64,000 bases of DNA from Synchiropus splendidus. Lineage: Eukaryota; Chordata; Actinopteri; Syngnathiformes; Callionymidae. Where the stretch lies: the NCBI RefSeq assembly GCF_027744825.2, contig NW_026527056.1, positions 558,001 through 622,000 on the forward strand, written 5' to 3'. Positions 54,034 to 61,515 of this stretch are shown one piece after another (position 1 is the stretch's first letter; each line of letters begins with the position of its first letter). The translations under genes were made by a program, and so were the position numbers. The notes under the pieces were generated by a model. That model saw only the letters and a list, made by a program, of their open reading frames with translations, did no database searches and had not been told where the DNA came from.

Positions 54034-54047
54034 GTACCCCCCCCTCA
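54034..54047 (-). other. Polypurine tract (plus-strand primer), overlapping the gag-pol stop codon
   Basis: The sense strand reads TGAGGGGGGGGTAC immediately before the TG of the 3' LTR. The TGA (54047-54045) is the stop codon of the polyprotein, its GA begins the purine run, and eight Gs follow (54044-54037). A purine tract abutting the 3' LTR is the standard RNase H-resistant primer for plus-strand DNA. TAC separates it from the LTR, so the unintegrated end would carry extra bases before TG, matching the GT after CA at the other end (ACTG...CAGT). Confidence 0.85.
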
Positions 54048-57000
54048 AGAGGCGCCTCCTGGAGCCTTACCGGGCTTGTTGGGATGATCCCGGTAGAAGT
54101 CCCGGAGGAGAGACGGGTCCAGGATGAGGGACTTGGAGATCCAGGATCGTTCCTCTGGTCCATATCCCTCCCAGTCGACGAGATACTGGAAGCCTCGCCC
54201 ACGACGCCGAACATTCAGGATCTTGTTGACCTGGTAGGCCGGGTGGTTGTCGATGATCATCGGGGTTGGAGGAGCTTCATTTGATATGTTGAGCGGACTT
54301 GTAGCTACTGGCTTCAGGAGGGACACATGGAACGTGGGGTGGACCTTTAAGGATGCAGGGAGCTTGAGACGAACTGCGCAGGGGTTCACCACGCGGTCCA
54401 CCTCAAATGGTCCAATGAAGCGTGGGGCCAACTTGCGGGACTCGACCTGCAGGGGAAGGTCGCGAGTTGATAGCCAGACCTTCTGTCCAGGTTGGTAGTG
54501 TGGAGCAGGAACCCGATGCCTGTCCGCCAGACGTTGGTTCCTCAGGGAAGTACGAGAGAGAGCCGCTCTGGTGTGCCTCCAGATGGATCGGCAGCGGCGA
54601 ATGTGAGCCTGGACTGAGGGTACGGTGGCTTCGTGCTCTTGGGATGAAAACAATGGAGGCTGGTAGCCGTAAGCCACCATAAAGGGAGACATGCCAGTGG
54701 CAGAAGACGTCAGGGAATTGTGAGCATACTCTACCCAGGGTAAGTGAGTGCTCCAAGATGCGGGGTGACGAGCTGTAACACAGCGCAGAGCTGACTCAAG
54801 GTCTTGGTTAGCTCGTTCAGACTGGCCGTTGGACTGTGGGTGGTATCCAGAAGAAAGGCTGGCCGAGGCACCGACAGCCCTGCAGAAAGCCTGCCAAACT
54901 TGGGATGTGAACTGAGGGCCACGGTCCGATACAATATCTGTGGGGAGTCCATGGTTCTTAAAAACGTGAAGCACCAGCAGATCAGCAGTCTCCAATGCCG
55001 ACGGCAGCTTCGGCAGGGGAATGAAGTGCGTCATCTTTGAAAAACGATCCACAACTGTGAGAATCACTGTATTACCTTCAGACGGGGGAAGACCAGTAAT
55101 AAAGTCAACAGAGATGTGGGACCATGGTCGTCCCGGAACAGGAAGCGGTCGAAGAAGTCCTGCTGGGGGTTGGTGACCAGACTTTCCCCTCGAGCAAACT
55201 GTGCAGGCTAAAACAAAGTCCTTGACATCCCGAGACATATTGGGCCACCAAAAGCGTTGCTGGAGGAAGGAGAGAGTGCGGTGGATCCCCGGATGACAGG
55301 TGAGCTTCGAGGTGTGTCCCCACTGTAGCACCTGGGAGCGAACTGCTGAAGGTACGTAAAGCCGATTAGTGGGCCCATTACCTGGATCTGGTTCTGTTGT
55401 CTGAGCCTCCAAAACAATTCTTTCGACATCCCAGGTAGCTGCACAGATAAAGCAGGACTCCGGTAGAACCGTTTTGGGAGCAGGCTTCTCCTGTGGAGGC
55501 TCAAAATGGCGGGACAGCGCATCGGGTTTGACATTCTTAGTACCTGGACGGAAAGACAAGGAAAAATTAAAGCGTCCAAGAAACAATGACCATCTGGCCT
55601 GGCGGGAATTCAATCTTTTAGCTGTCCTTAAATAGGTCAAATTCTTGTGGTCAGTGAGGATGATAAATGGCGTCTCCACTCCCTCAAGCCAGTGCCTCCA
55701 CTCCTGAAGCGCAGTAACCACTGCCAGGAGCTCTCGGTTCCCCACGTCGTAGTTGCGCTCGGCAGAAGAAAGTTTCCGTGAGTAGAATGCGCAGGGATGA
55801 ACCTTGTTATCAGATGGGTCCCGCTGGGAGAGAACAGCCCCAACTCCAGTGTCAGATGCGTCCACCTCGACGATGAACTGAAGAGCTGGATCCGGGTGCC
55901 GAAGGACAGGAGCAGTGGAGAAGAGCTGACGAAGTCGTCTGAAAGCCGCGTCCGCCTCCAATGACCAGATGAAAGGACGTTGGGGCGAGGTCAGCAGCGT
56001 GAGAGGAGCTGCCACTTTACTATAGTCCCTTATGAAACGACGGTAGAAATTAGCAAATCCAAGGAACTGCTGCAACTTCTTGCGGTTAGTGGGGACGGGC
56101 CACTGAGCTACTGCCTCAGTCTTGGCCGGGTCTGGCCGAAGTTGTCCCTGTCCCAGAATGAAACCGAGGAAACTCACAGATGAAACCCCAAACTCACATT
56201 TCTCTGCCTTTACAAATAAGTGGTTCTCTAATAAACGTTGTAGAACCTTGCGAACGTGGACCATGTGTTCTTCTCGGTTTCTAGAAAATATTAAAATGTC
56301 ATCCAAGTAAACATACACAAACAGGTTCAGGAAATCACGGAGCACATCATTGATTAAAGCTTGGAACACAGCAGGGGCATTAGAAAGTCCGAATGGCATA
56401 ACCAAGTATTCAAAATGCCCCAGTGGGGTCTTGAAAGCCGTCTTCCACTCATCTCCCTCGCGTATTCTAATCAGGTGATAAGCATTGCGTAAATCGAGAC
56501 GAGTGAAAATTATGGCTTTGTTGAGGGGTTCGAACGTCGGGTCAATGAGTGGAAGTGGGTAGCGGTTCTTGACAGTAATGTCATTAAGTCCCCGGTAGTC
56601 AATGCAGGGTCTCAGCGATTTATCTTTTTTGGCAACAAAAAAGAACCCAGCACCAAGAGGAGAAGAGGATGGTCGGATCAAACCAGCAGTGAGAGATTCA
56701 CGAATGTAGGACTCGAGGGCCTCCCGCTCTGGCCGGGACACATTGTATAGCCGACTGGATGGCAGAGAAGAACCTGGCAAAAGGTCAATGGAGCAATCAT
56801 AAGGGCGATGAGGAGGTAATGAATGAGCGCGTTCCTTACTAAAAACCTCTCCCAGGTCATGATACTCTACTGGTACTGTGGACAAATCGGGAGGAGGAAA
56901 CTGTTCAATGGGGAGAGAGCGAGAGAGAGACTGAGCTGTACGGAGACAGTTAGTTGAACAGTAAGGACTCCAGCCAGAAATTGAGGTGGAAACCCAGTCT

Positions 57001-58328
57001 AAATGGGGGTTATGCTTCTTTAACCAGGGAAGACCTAGGACTAGTGGAGAGGAGGAGGAAGAGATCACTAGAAGGCTGATGTCTTCCGTATGGTTTCCTG
57101 AGATGGTCAAAGTCATGGGTGACGTACGGTGGGTTACATCAGGAAGTGAGCTGCCATCAATCGCACTTAGACGACGTGGGTGATCAAGAGGATGAAGGGC
57201 GATGTTCAATGACTGGGCGAAGCTGTGATCAATAAAACTATCATCAGCTCCGGAATCAATAAAAATCTGAACCGGGGTCTGAGTGCCATTAGCGGTTAAC
57301 AGGGCTGGTAACATTATGCGATTGGCTGACAGCTGGCTTGTACTGGTGTGGCTCACCTGACTACTGGGGGTGTGAGTGGCGCGAGAGCGAGGAGGACGCA
57401 CCACACAATTCTGTAACACATGCCCCGCCTGCCCACAGTAGAGGCAGAGACCGAGGGAGAAGCGGCGATGACGCTCCTCGGGGGTCTGGCGAGTGTGACC
57501 CACTTGCATTGGGCTGGTCAAGCGTGTCTCTGAAACCGGCGAGCTGACAGAAGGAACTCTGGGATCAGGTCGAGTGAAGGGCAGTGAGTTGGAGAACTTA
57601 TGCTCTCTACGCCGCTCGCGTAACCGGTTATCAATCCGGACAGCTAAACAGATCAGATCCTCAAGTGACTGGGGCTCGTCTCGAAAAGCCAGTTGATCAC
57701 GAATCTCTTCAGTCAGTCCTTGGATGAATGCTGACTTAAGCGCAGGTTCATTCCAGCCACTTTCTGCGGCGGCTATGCGGAACTGGACAGAGTAGTCTCC
57801 CACAGAGGAGCTGGACTGGCGGAGTGAAAGAAGCCGACGGGATGCAGAGTCAGTGTTGCGAAACGGCAAGTCAAACACCCGACGCATCTCAGCTGTCAAA
57901 GACTCAAATGACTGGAGGACTGGCGACTGAGACTCCCACAGTGAAGTGGCCCATTCACCGGCGCGACCCCTCATTAAATTAAATAGGAACGCTATACGGG
58001 CACGATCAGTGGAGTAATAACTCGGCTGCAGATCAAAAACTAAGTTGCACTGTAATAAGAAACGATTACAGGAACCGATCTCTCCGGAGTAGAAATCTGG
58101 CATGGGGACAACAGGTTCACGAGTCGCCACTAGAGCAGCTGTGGGACTGGTCTGAGAAGGAGTAGCCGATGAAACGGGTGATTGCCCTGAGCAGGAAAGT
58201 CGTTTTACAGAGGCAGACAAGGAGGAGAAGGCCTCCATAATTTCTTTAGAGAAATTCTCCAACTTGGAGACCCTGGTGCCTAGGATGCCTGTGGCTAAAT
58301 GCCAATCTTGGCTTCCTGCTGAGTCCAT
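54045..58328 (-). CDS. gag-pol: Gag-Pol polyprotein of a Ty3/gypsy chromovirus
   Basis: Single uninterrupted frame of 1,427 codons with no frameshift between gag and pol. It starts at ATG 58328 in a good Kozak context (G at -3, G at +4), 17 nt after the 5' LTR. Domains seen: Gag capsid-like region about residues 75-240; CCHC zinc knuckle 295-308 (C295, C298, H303, C308); aspartic protease with DSGA at 358-361 and LGLPWL at 431-436; reverse transcriptase about 500-730 with catalytic D612 (LDLRNAY), MPFGLSNAP at 644-652 and YLDD at 674-677; RNase H with D823, E866, D893 and D936; integrase HHCC (H1005, H1012, C1042, C1045) and DD35E (D1075, D1135, E1171, exactly 35 residues between the last two); GPF at 1306-1308; chromodomain about 1364-1413 with VDWEGYG. 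All catalytic residues are present. Fusion of Gag and Pol resembles Tf1, where one primary product is processed by the protease. The chromodomain would bind histone marks and steer integration; a heterochromatic insertion site fits this. Confidence 0.96.
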   Translation of the reverse strand: MDSAGSQDWHLATGILGTRVSKLENFSKEIMEAFSSLSASVKRLSCSGQSPVSSATPSQTSPTAALVATREPVVPMPDFYSGEIGSCNRFLLQCNLVFDLQPSYYSTDRARIAFLFNLMRGRAGEWATSLWESQSPVLQSFESLTAEMRRVFDLPFRNTDSASRRLLSLRQSSSSVGDYSVQFRIAAAESGWNEPALKSAFIQGLTEEIRDQLAFRDEPQSLEDLICLAVRIDNRLRERRREHKFSNSLPFTRPDPRVPSVSSPVSETRLTSPMQVGHTRQTPEERHRRFSLGLCLYCGQAGHVLQNCVVRPPRSRATHTPSSQVSHTSTSQLSANRIMLPALLTANGTQTPVQIFIDSGADDSFIDHSFAQSLNIALHPLDHPRRLSAIDGSSLPDVTHRTSPMTLTISGNHTEDISLLVISSSSSPLVLGLPWLKKHNPHLDWVSTSISGWSPYCSTNCLRTAQSLSRSLPIEQFPPPDLSTVPVEYHDLGEVFSKERAHSLPPHRPYDCSIDLLPGSSLPSSRLYNVSRPEREALESYIRESLTAGLIRPSSSPLGAGFFFVAKKDKSLRPCIDYRGLNDITVKNRYPLPLIDPTFEPLNKAIIFTRLDLRNAYHLIRIREGDEWKTAFKTPLGHFEYLVMPFGLSNAPAVFQALINDVLRDFLNLFVYVYLDDILIFSRNREEHMVHVRKVLQRLLENHLFVKAEKCEFGVSSVSFLGFILGQGQLRPDPAKTEAVAQWPVPTNRKKLQQFLGFANFYRRFIRDYSKVAAPLTLLTSPQRPFIWSLEADAAFRRLRQLFSTAPVLRHPDPALQFIVEVDASDTGVGAVLSQRDPSDNKVHPCAFYSRKLSSAERNYDVGNRELLAVVTALQEWRHWLEGVETPFIILTDHKNLTYLRTAKRLNSRQARWSLFLGRFNFSLSFRPGTKNVKPDALSRHFEPPQEKPAPKTVLPESCFICAATWDVERIVLEAQTTEPDPGNGPTNRLYVPSAVRSQVLQWGHTSKLTCHPGIHRTLSFLQQRFWWPNMSRDVKDFVLACTVCSRGKSGHQPPAGLLRPLPVPGRPWSHISVDFITGLPPSEGNTVILTVVDRFSKMTHFIPLPKLPSALETADLLVLHVFKNHGLPTDIVSDRGPQFTSQVWQAFCRAVGASASLSSGYHPQSNGQSERANQDLESALRCVTARHPASWSTHLPWVEYAHNSLTSSATGMSPFMVAYGYQPPLFSSQEHEATVPSVQAHIRRCRSIWRHTRAALSRTSLRNQRLADRHRVPAPHYQPGQKVWLSTRDLPLQVESRKLAPRFIGPFEVDRVVNPCAVRLKLPASLKVHPTFHVSLLKPVATSPLNISNEAPPTPMIIDNHPAYQVNKILNVRRRGRGFQYLVDWEGYGPEERSWISKSLILDPSLLRDFYRDHPNKPGKAPGGAS

Positions 58329-58703
58329 TTCTGGCCAGGTCGTACTGTCACAAGGCTCAGAAACGAGAGGAGACTCAATCGCAGGAAGTAAGAGAGGCGA
58401 GGCAGTTAACGGAACAACACAGCATTTAATAAACAAAAATGTCAACCAACACAAACGGGACGCAGCCCAAAGTCCATAACGACAACTAAAGGAGTCTCCA
58501 ACGGAGAATAAATGACAATCAAGGTCAGGAATTGTCCAAAGTCCAAACAAAGAGTTCGCAAGGAGGATCGGGCACGAGGAGGAACAGGAACTAAAAAATG
58601 AGAGGTCAGAGTCAGGATAAAACTTACAAAAATACTCAGGTGCAAGGCAGTCCAGGAGGAAAAGTAGCGATCCGAAGAATGAAAAGTCCAGCATACCACA
58701 CAT
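58329..58703 (-). other. Open in-frame 5' extension of gag-pol through R-U5
   Basis: The gag-pol frame stays open upstream of the ATG at 58328 through the whole R-U5 part of the 5' LTR. The first in-frame ATG after the proposed RNA start is at 58703, about 20 nt from that start, and would add 125 residues, strongly hydrophobic and rich in F, L, C and S. A second in-frame ATG lies at 58694. This may be chance, since the sense strand here is T-rich and poor in stops, and the sequence must also serve as an LTR. Use of 58328 as the start is preferred from its Kozak context and the Gag beginning; translation from 58703 cannot be excluded. Confidence 0.3.
58334..58345 (-). other. Primer-binding site of self-priming type
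   Basis: In sense orientation the 5' LTR ends ...GTGACA and is followed by GT and then ACGACCTGGC (58343-58334). That 10-mer is the exact reverse complement of GCCAGGTCGT at 58723-58714 in the same LTR. No TGG, required to pair with a tRNA 3' CCA, stands at the LTR junction. In Tf1 the 5' end of the RNA folds back on a site beside the LTR and primes reverse transcription; this arrangement looks the same. The mechanism here is inferred from complementarity and spacing. Confidence 0.75.
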
Positions 58704-58713
58704 GAAAACGTTC

Positions 58714-58723
58714 ACGACCTGGC
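58714..58723 (-). promoter_or_regulatory. Putative RNA 5' end / self-primer segment in the 5' LTR
   Basis: Sense GCCAGGTCGT, LTR position about 157-166, perfectly complementary over 10 nt to the primer-binding site at 58343-58334. If transcription starts at or near 58723, this segment is the very 5' end of the transcript, as self-priming demands. The TATA-like TTAAGG 28 nt upstream supports that start. The 3' LTR carries the same segment at 53868-53877. Confidence 0.65.
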
Positions 58724-58745
58724 GCTGCACTGTCATCCAGCTACT

Positions 58746-58751
58746 CCTTAA
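58746..58751 (-). promoter_or_regulatory. TATA-like element TTAAGG in the 5' LTR
   Basis: The sense strand reads CTTCTTAAGGAG. Its TTAAGG begins 28 nt upstream of the proposed transcript start at 58723, within the normal TATA-to-start distance. It is a weak match to TATAAA. An earlier T-rich stretch (GCTTTTATTTTG, about 58862-58851) sits too close to the LTR edge to fit the self-priming start. Positional support only. Confidence 0.45.
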
Positions 58752-58879
58752 GAAGCTGTGGAAAATTAGGGGAAATGAGGTGCAGCTGCCACTCGTGCCC
58801 GACCTGTCAAGACAAACCACACACAGGAAACGGGGAAGTGTCCATACAAAATAAAAGCACAACAGGAGGGGACATGACA

Positions 58880-58884
58880 GGCGT
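58880..58884. repeat. Target-site duplication GGCGT (right copy)
   Basis: Five bases immediately right of the LTR's terminal CA, identical to 53495-53499, followed by TCCGAAACCC, the expected continuation of the interrupted monomer. The perfect match implies no rearrangement at the insertion since integration. Confidence 0.97.
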
Positions 58885-61510
58885 TCCGAAACCCACCTTA
58901 TCTCAGGCTGAAAAGCGTTTTTGTGCATTGTGCCATAACTTTTCAGGAAAGCTTCAGAACATGAAATTTTAACCTCCCACTATAGCAGAAAGGGTCTTTC
59001 TAGTAGTTGCACATCAAATCTAAACTGTCTGAAGTGTTTTTCTAAAGTTATCAACACTTTTATGTTTGGCGTTCCGAAACCCACCTTATCTCAGGCTGAA
59101 AAGCGTTTTTGTGCATTGTGCCATAACTTTTCAGGAAAGCTTCAGAACATGAAATTTTAACCTCCCACTATAGCAGAAAGGGTCTTTCTAGTAGTTGCAC
59201 ATCAAATCTAAACTGTCTGAAGTGTTTTTCCAAAGTTATCAACACTTTTATGTTTGGCGTTCCGAAACCCACCTTATCTCAGGCTGAAAAGCGTTTTTAC
59301 GCATTGTGCCATAACTTTTCAGGGAAGCTTCAGAACATGAAATTTTAACCTCCCACTATAGCAGAAAGGGTCTTTCTAGTAGGTGCACATCAAATCTAAG
59401 CTCTCTGAAGTGTTTTTCGAAAGTTATCAACACTTTTATGTTTGGCGTTCCGAAACCCACCTTATCTCAGGCTGAAAAGCGTTTTTGTGCATTGTGCCAT
59501 AACTTTTCAGGAAAGCTTCAGAACATGAAATTTTAACCTCCCACTATAGCAGAAAGGGTCTTTCTAGTAGATGCACATCAAATCTAAACTGTCTGAAGTG
59601 TTTTTCCAAAGTTATTAACACTTTTATGTTTGGCGTTCCGAAACCCACCTTATCTCAGGCTGAAAAGCGTTTTTGTGCATTGTGCCATAACTTTTCAGGG
59701 AAGCTTCAGAACATGAAATTTTAACCTCCCACTATAGCAGAAAGGGTCTTTCTAGTAGTTGCACATCAAATCTAAACTGTCTGAAGTGTTTTTCCAAAGT
59801 TATCAACACTTTTATGTTTGGCGTTCCGAAACCCACCTTATCTCAGGCTGAAAAGCGTTTTTACGCATTGTGCCATAACTTTTCAGGGAAGCTTCAGAAC
59901 ATGAAATTTTAACCTCCCACTATTGCAGAAAGGGTCTTTCTAGTAGGTGCATATCAAATCTAAGCTGTCTGAAGTGTGTTTCGAAAGTTATCAACACTTT
60001 TATGTTTGGCGTTCCGAAACCCACCTTATCTCAGGCTGAAAAGCGTTTTTGTGCATTGTGCCATAACTTTTCAGGGAAGCTTCAGAACATGAAATTTTAA
60101 CCTCCCACTATAGCAGAAAGGGTCTTTCTAGTAGTTGCACATCAAATCTAAACTGTCTGAAGTGTTTTTCCAAAGTTATCAACACTTTTATGTTTGGCGT
60201 TCCGAAACCCACCTTATCTCAGGCTGAAAAGCGTTTTTACGCATTGTGCCATAACTTTTCAGGGAAGCTTCAGAACATGAAATTTTAACCTCCCACTATA
60301 GCAGAAAGGGTCTTTCTAGTAGGTGCACATCAAATCTAAGCTGTCTGAAGTGTTTTTCGAAAGTTATCAACACTTTTGTGTTTGGCGTTCCGAAACCCAC
60401 CTTATCTCAGGCTGAAAAGCGTTTTTGTGCATTGTGCCATAACTTTTCAGGGAAGCTTCAGAACATGAAATTTTAACCTCCCACTATAGCAGAAATGGTC
60501 TTTCTAGTAGTTGCACATCAAATCTAAGCTGTCTGAAGTGTTTTTCAAAAGTTATCAACACTTTTATGTTTGGCGTTCCGAAACCCACCTTATCTCAGGC
60601 TGAAAAGCGTTTTTGTGCATTGTGCCATAACTTTTCAGGAAAGCTTCAGAACATGAAATTTAACCTCCCACTATAGCAGAAAGGGTCTTTCTAGTAGTTG
60701 CACATCAAATCTAAACTGTCTGAAGTGTTTTTCTAAAGTTATCAACACTTTTATGTTTGGCGTTCCGAAACCCACCTTATCTCAGGCTGAAAAGCGTTTT
60801 TACGCATTGTGCCATAACTTTTCAGGGAAGCTTCAGAACATGAAATTTTAACCTCCCACTATAGCAGAAAGGGTCTTTCTAGTAGGTGCACATCAAATCT
60901 AAGCTCTCTGAAGTGTTTTTCCAAAGTTATCAACACTTTTATGTTTGGCGTTCCGAAACCCACCTTATCTCAGGCTGAAAAGCGTTTTTGTGCATTGTGC
61001 CATAACTTTTCAGGGAAGCTTCAGAACATGAAATTTTAACCTCCCACTATAGCAGAAAGGGTCTTTCTAGTAGTTGCACATCAAATCTAAGCTGTCTGAA
61101 GTGTTTTTCAAAAGTTATCAACACTTTTATGTTTGGCGTTCCGAAACCCACCTTATCTCAGGCTGAAAAGCGTTTTTGTGCATTGTGCCATAACTTTTCA
61201 GGAAAGCTTCAGAACATGAAATTTTAACCTCCCACTATAGCAGAAAGGGTCTTTCTAGTAGTTGCACATCAAATCTAAACTGTCTGAAGTGTTTTTCCAA
61301 AGTTATCAACACTTTTATGTTTGGCGTTCCGAAACCCACCTTATCTCAGGCTGAAAAGCGTTTTTACGCATTGTGCCATAACTTTTCAGGGAAGCTTCAG
61401 AACATGAAATTTTAACCTCCCACTATAGCAGAAAGGGTCTTTCTAGTAGGTGCACATCAAATCTAAGCTCTCTGAAGTGTTTTTCGAAAGTTATCAACAC
61501 TTTAATGTTT

Positions 61511-61515
61511 GGCGT
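61511..61515. other. Empty paralogous insertion site
   Basis: By the 14-monomer correspondence, GGCGT here is the counterpart of the retrotransposon target at 53495-53499. It occurs once, without an LTR, in TTAATGTTTGGCGTTGCGAA. It serves as an internal pre-integration reference showing that the element entered only one of the two duplicated segments. Confidence 0.65.

Larger units (their letters stand above)
53500..58879 (-). mobile_element. Full-length Ty3/gypsy chromovirus LTR retrotransposon (Tf1/sushi-like)
   Basis: A complete 5,380-bp element inserted in one satellite monomer and read from right to left. It has two 534-bp LTRs with TG...CA ends, a 5-bp GGCGT duplication on both sides, a primer-binding region, one Gag-Pol frame and a G8 polypurine tract. 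The layout is unusually tight: 17 nt separate the 5' LTR from the Gag start codon, and the stop codon abuts the polypurine tract. There is no env-like frame. The C-terminal chromodomain and domain order PR-RT-RH-IN place it with chromoviruses; the single fused frame and self-priming signature point to the Tf1/sushi group known in fungi and in fish and amphibians. The intact frame and two LTR differences indicate a recent insertion. Whether it is transcribed cannot be seen. Confidence 0.97.
58346..58879 (-). repeat. 5' LTR (right on this strand)
   Basis: 534 bp and 99.6 percent identical to 53500-54033 (two differences). In sense orientation it begins TGTCATGTCCCC and ends CTTGTGACA. It would carry the promoter: a TATA-like TTAAGG at 58751-58746 lies 28 nt before the segment at 58723-58714 that is complementary to the primer-binding site. 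Short inverted ends (TGTCA...TGACA) suit integrase recognition. Confidence 0.97.

Noticed and set aside
53500..54044. Envelope gene downstream of integrase
   Set aside because: The stop codon of pol abuts the polypurine tract and LTR, so there is no room for another gene; the element is a retrotransposon, not a retrovirus with env.
53447..54214. 255-codon minus-strand frame across the 3' LTR
   Set aside because: It begins out of frame over the chromodomain, runs through the LTR and ends in satellite; it is a shadow of the polyprotein and LTR, with no recognisable domain.
54084..57547. Plus-strand frames of 60-90 codons and other minus-strand frames within gag-pol
   Set aside because: They overlap the 1,427-codon frame that has all expected retrotransposon motifs; none shows a domain of its own.
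58320..58345. Ordinary tRNA primer-binding site
   Set aside because: No TGG at the LTR junction; the first TGG on the sense strand is 8 nt in and lies within the self-complementary segment. A displaced tRNA site is possible but less supported.
58442..58699. 85-codon frame within the LTR (also at 53596-53853)
   Set aside because: It begins at a GTG and overlaps the other open frame of the T-rich R-U5 sequence; no homology recognised. Recorded as LTR sequence only.
53500..58879. Bacterial or phage origin of the window
   Set aside because: The long homogeneous satellite and chromodomain gypsy element are eukaryotic; no operons or prokaryotic genes are present.
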